64,000 nucleotides of DNA from Amycolatopsis orientalis DSM 43388 (GTDB lineage Bacteria; Actinomycetota; Actinomycetes; Mycobacteriales; Pseudonocardiaceae), in NCBI RefSeq assembly GCF_000411975.1, contig NZ_ASXG01000021.1, positions 1-64,000 of the forward strand. Direction: 5' to 3'. Positions within the stretch are counted from its first letter, which is position 1. Each line of letters opens with the position of its first letter. The position numbers and the translations under genes were made by a program. Below are positions 61,700 to 64,000 of the stretch, one piece after another. Under the pieces are notes generated by a model. The model made no database searches. It was not told where the DNA came from and saw only the letters and a list, made by a program, of their open reading frames with translations.

Positions 61700-62656
61700 A
61701 TGGCAGGCAACTCACAGCGCAAAGGTGCCATCCGGAAGGCCGGCACCAAGAAGGGTGCCGTCGTCGGTTCGGGCGGGCAGCGACGCAAGGCGCTCGAGGG
61801 CAAGGGCCCGACGCCGCGGGCTGAGGACCGCCCCGGCCACAAGGCGTACCGCGCTGCCAACGCCGCCAGCAAGCGCGACCAGGCCCGGCAGAAGAAGGCC
61901 GACCGGCCGGAGCTGATCGCCGGCCGCAACCCGGTCGTCGAGGCACTGCGCGCGGACGTGCCGGGCACGGCGCTGTACGTCGCGCTCAACATCGACATCG
62001 ACGACCGGGTCAACGAGGCCGTCCGGCTGGCCGGCGACAAGGGCATCTCGATCCTGGAGATCCCGCGCGAGGAACTGGACCGCAAGACCAACCGGGCGAT
62101 GCACCAGGGGCTCGGCCTGCAGGTGCCGCCGTTCGAGTACGCGCACCCGGACGACCTGATGCAGGCCGCGCGCGACTCGGGCAACACCCCGCTGTTCGTC
62201 GCGCTCGACGGCGTCACCGACCCGCGCAACCTGGGCGCGGTGATCCGCTCCGCGGCGGCGTTCGGTGCGCAGGGCGTGCTGCTGCCGGAACGCCGCAGCG
62301 CCGGGATGACCGCGGTCGCGTGGCGCACGAGCGCCGGGACCGCGGCGAAACTGCCGATCGCGGTCGCCACGAACCTCACGCGCCAGCTGCGTGCGTGGGC
62401 TTCGGAGGGCCTGATGATCGTCGGCCTCGACGCCGACGGGACGGTCGACATCGACTCGCTCGACCTGGCCGCGGACCCGCTGGTCGTCGTGCTCGGCTCG
62501 GAAGGCCGCGGCCTCTCCCGGCTCGTCCGCGAGACATGCGACGCGACGGTGTCGATCCCGATGGCAGCCGGAGTGGAATCGCTGAACGCCTCGGTCGCCG
62601 CCGGAGTGCTGCTGGCCGAGGTCGCCCGCCGCCGCCGGATCGCCGGACGCATCTGA
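61700..62656 (+). CDS. rlmB: 23S rRNA (guanosine-2'-O-)-methyltransferase RlmB
   Basis: 318 residues: basic N-terminal extension 1-70 (Lys/Arg/Ala-rich), substrate-binding domain 72-150 ([13 protein letters not shown]) and SPOUT knot domain 165-315 with [34 protein letters not shown] and [21 protein letters not shown]. Methylates G2251-equivalent. The long basic leader is typical of actinomycetes. Confidence 0.95.
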   Translation: MAGNSQRKGAIRKAGTKKGAVVGSGGQRRKALEGKGPTPRAEDRPGHKAYRAANAASKRDQARQKKADRPELIAGRNPVVEALRADVPGTALYVALNIDIDDRVNEAVRLAGDKGISILEIPREELDRKTNRAMHQGLGLQVPPFEYAHPDDLMQAARDSGNTPLFVALDGVTDPRNLGAVIRSAAAFGAQGVLLPERRSAGMTAVAWRTSAGTAAKLPIAVATNLTRQLRAWASEGLMIVGLDADGTVDIDSLDLAADPLVVVLGSEGRGLSRLVRETCDATVSIPMAAGVESLNASVAAGVLLAEVARRRRIAGRI

Positions 62657-62681
62657 CGGTTTACCGGTGGAAGCACCGGCC

Positions 62682-62698
62682 TGTTATCGTCGATAACA
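62682..62698. promoter_or_regulatory. perfect palindrome over the tetR start codon
   Basis: TGTTATCG-T-CGATAACA is a perfect 17-bp odd palindrome whose last base is the A of the ATG. It contains TATCGT (62685-62690), a -10-like hexamer 7 nt before the ATG, so the gene is probably leaderless and directly autorepressed. Confidence 0.65.
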
Positions 62699-63369
62699 TG
62701 CCCGACGACACCCGCGCCCGCATCATCCGGGCCGCCCTGGACCTGCTGGCCACCGGCGGCCCGGACGCGGTGTCGACCCGCGCGGTGAGCTCGGCGGCAG
62801 GCGCCCAGCCGCCGACGATTTATCGGCTTTTCGGCGACAAGGACGGCTTGCTCGACGCCATCACCGTCCAGGGCTACGCCGATTACCTGGAGGCGAAAAC
62901 CGCCCAGCCGCCCGCGGACGACCCACTGGAGGACTTGCGGCGAGGCTGGGACCAGCATCTGGAGTTCGGCCTGGCCAACCCCGCGCTGTACCGGCTGATG
63001 CTCACCCGGCCCGGCCCTTCCCCCGCGCTGGACAAGGCCCTGGAGATCTTGGCCGCGCGAGTCCGCCGAGTCGCGGCAGCCGGACGGCTCCGAGTGCCGG
63101 AGCCCCTCGCGTCGGCGTTGATCCACGCCGCCGGCTCGGGGGCGACGCTCAGCCTGATCTCGACCCCGCCGGAGTCCCGAGACCTGACGGTGTCGACCAC
63201 GGCCCGGGAAGCGGTGCTCGCCGCGATCAGCACGGACCGGCCGGTCTCCCGAACACCAGGACCAGCCGCCGCGGCCACGGCGTTGCGCGCGGTATTGCCC
63301 CAGGTCACGGGGCTGAGTGCGGCGGAGAAGGCGTTGATGGGCGAGTGGCTGGACCGGATCACCGACTGA
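62698..63369 (+). CDS. TetR-family transcriptional regulator
   Basis: 223 residues: HTH 5-50 (RIIRAALDLLATGGPDAVSTRAVSSAAGAQPPTIYRLFGDKDGLLDA pattern) and a variable ligand domain. No adjacent target except rlmB upstream; regulator of itself at least, judging from the palindrome at its start. Confidence 0.9.
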   Translation: MPDDTRARIIRAALDLLATGGPDAVSTRAVSSAAGAQPPTIYRLFGDKDGLLDAITVQGYADYLEAKTAQPPADDPLEDLRRGWDQHLEFGLANPALYRLMLTRPGPSPALDKALEILAARVRRVAAAGRLRVPEPLASALIHAAGSGATLSLISTPPESRDLTVSTTAREAVLAAISTDRPVSRTPGPAAAATALRAVLPQVTGLSAAEKALMGEWLDRITD

Positions 63370-63804
63370 GCCGGGGCGGCTTGACCGGTAACTCAGCTTG
63401 GGCGAGTGCGGTGGCCCTGTCGCCGGGCCGCGGGTAACACCGCGCTGACATCGCCGGTCCTCCGCACCGATCACTACGCCAGGTTTCGCATTTCGGCTGC
63501 CCGGCCTCCCGCCTAGCCGCAAGACCCCGTCGCTGGGTCTTTGACGCCGTCGTTTCCCGTCCGAGCCCTCGATTCCTCGGCTTTCCGCACAGATCAGCTC
63601 GCCGCGCAGCCCCACTCGCCTGTTCTGTTTCCCAGCGCCGCCCGCCGCCGCACCTCAACACCCGCCCTCCGCGCCGTCGCGAGGGGACGAAATCCCCCAA
63701 ATCCGTCACCCTCGGTGATTCGTGCTGTGATCCGTCGGGCATCGCCCCGCGAAGCCACCCGCTCGGGCTAAGGTCTCCTCCGGAACCGAGGGGGTCCGTC
63801 ACCG
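63370..63804. other. 435-bp gene-free stretch
   Basis: No supported coding sequence; an open frame on the minus strand has a low-complexity Arg/Gly-rich product. One hairpin (63521-63541) is present, and the rest shows nothing recognisable. Confidence 0.6.
63521..63542 (+). terminator. hairpin terminator
   Basis: AAGACCC-CGTCGCT-GGGTCTT is a perfect 7-bp stem followed by a further T. It lies 150 bp after the tetR stop. Confidence 0.5.
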
Positions 63805-64000
63805 ATGTCGTTCGTTTCACCGCTGTTCTTGTGGTACTTCATGCCCGCGGTGCTGATCGCGGTCCTGGTGTGCCCGCGCAGCTGGCGCAACGGCATCGTC
63901 GCGGTCGCGAGCCTGCTGTTCTACACAATCGGGGCCGGCCCGTACCTGTTCCTGCTGCTGCTCTGCATGACGGTGAACTTCCTGGCCGGACCGGCGCTGG
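63805..64000 (+). CDS. MBOAT/AlgI-like O-acyltransferase (5' part)
   Basis: 65 residues before the window ends. MSFVSPLFLWYFMPAVLIAVLV, then SWRNGIVAVASLLFYTIG and LFLLLLCMTVNFLAG match the N-terminus of membrane-bound O-acyltransferases of the AlgI type (two membrane helices seen). These acetylate exopolysaccharides. GAGGGGGT lies about 10 nt before the ATG. Partial: the rest is outside. Confidence 0.75.
   Translation, partial: MSFVSPLFLWYFMPAVLIAVLVCPRSWRNGIVAVASLLFYTIGAGPYLFLLLLCMTVNFLAGPAL

Noticed and set aside
63359-63820. Minus-strand gene after tetR
   Set aside because: Arg/Gly-rich shadow-like product with no domain or start signal.

Overview
The window is high-GC DNA from an actinomycete, most likely Amycolatopsis or a close Pseudonocardiales relative. 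Signs of this are a mycolata-type murT-gatD pair, the order carD-ispD-ispF-cysS-rlmB, many GTG starts, -10-like hexamers only 6-7 nt before start codons (leaderless transcription), and dense regulator/catabolic gene mixing. The genus is an inference; there is no rRNA gene. One tRNA (Thr, UGU) is present at 48.58 kb.

Layout. 0-0.5 kb: tandem repeats and no convincing gene. 0.5-8.5 kb: an ECF sigma factor, an HxlR regulator with a divergent RibD/DHFR-like reductase, then a leftward operon for aerobic benzoyl-CoA (box) catabolism: boxC, boxB, an aryl-CoA ligase and an amidohydrolase. 8.5-13.7 kb: a MarR regulator with a perfect palindromic operator, small hydrolases, and a meta-cleavage-type hydratase/decarboxylase pair. 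13.7-18.8 kb: a two-component system translationally coupled to gatD-murT (lipid II amidation), then an IclR regulator. 18.8-26.6 kb: a convergent DnaA-box pair, an ECF42 sigma factor with its two YCII/DGPF partners and a matching promoter, an Rsm22-like methyltransferase, a P450, thioesterase II and others. 26.6-29.2 kb: mostly non-coding, with a 12-copy heptanucleotide repeat and a degenerate 70-77 bp minisatellite.

29.2-41.3 kb is the most coherent accessory system: a SnoaL-like protein, FixJ-type response regulator, amidase, small protein, flavin reductase, PAS histidine kinase, acyl-CoA-dehydrogenase-like flavin monooxygenase, small protein, Rieske dioxygenase alpha and beta subunits, SDR, PDR/VanB reductase, terminator, MHS-type transporter and XRE-cupin regulator. 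The gene complement matches the iac (indole-3-acetic acid catabolism) clusters of proteobacteria, with a two-component regulator pair as in Paraburkholderia-type clusters, but with three transcription units in a different arrangement. It is followed at 42.4-48.5 kb by a P450/2Fe-2S ferredoxin pair with a LysR regulator, and by a styrene/indole monooxygenase-like flavoprotein (StyA type) with an EthD-like partner, an AraC regulator and a divergent flavin reductase. The 29-48.5 kb stretch is therefore a likely aromatic/indole oxidation island.

48.5-64 kb is housekeeping: tRNA-Thr, ThrE-like exporter, trehalose metabolism (OtsA plus an OtsB-GH15 fusion), radA, a lipoprotein, carD, an unusually degenerate ispD followed by ispF, a HAD hydrolase, cysS, rlmB, a TetR regulator whose palindrome covers its own start codon, and the beginning of an MBOAT acyltransferase cut by the window end.
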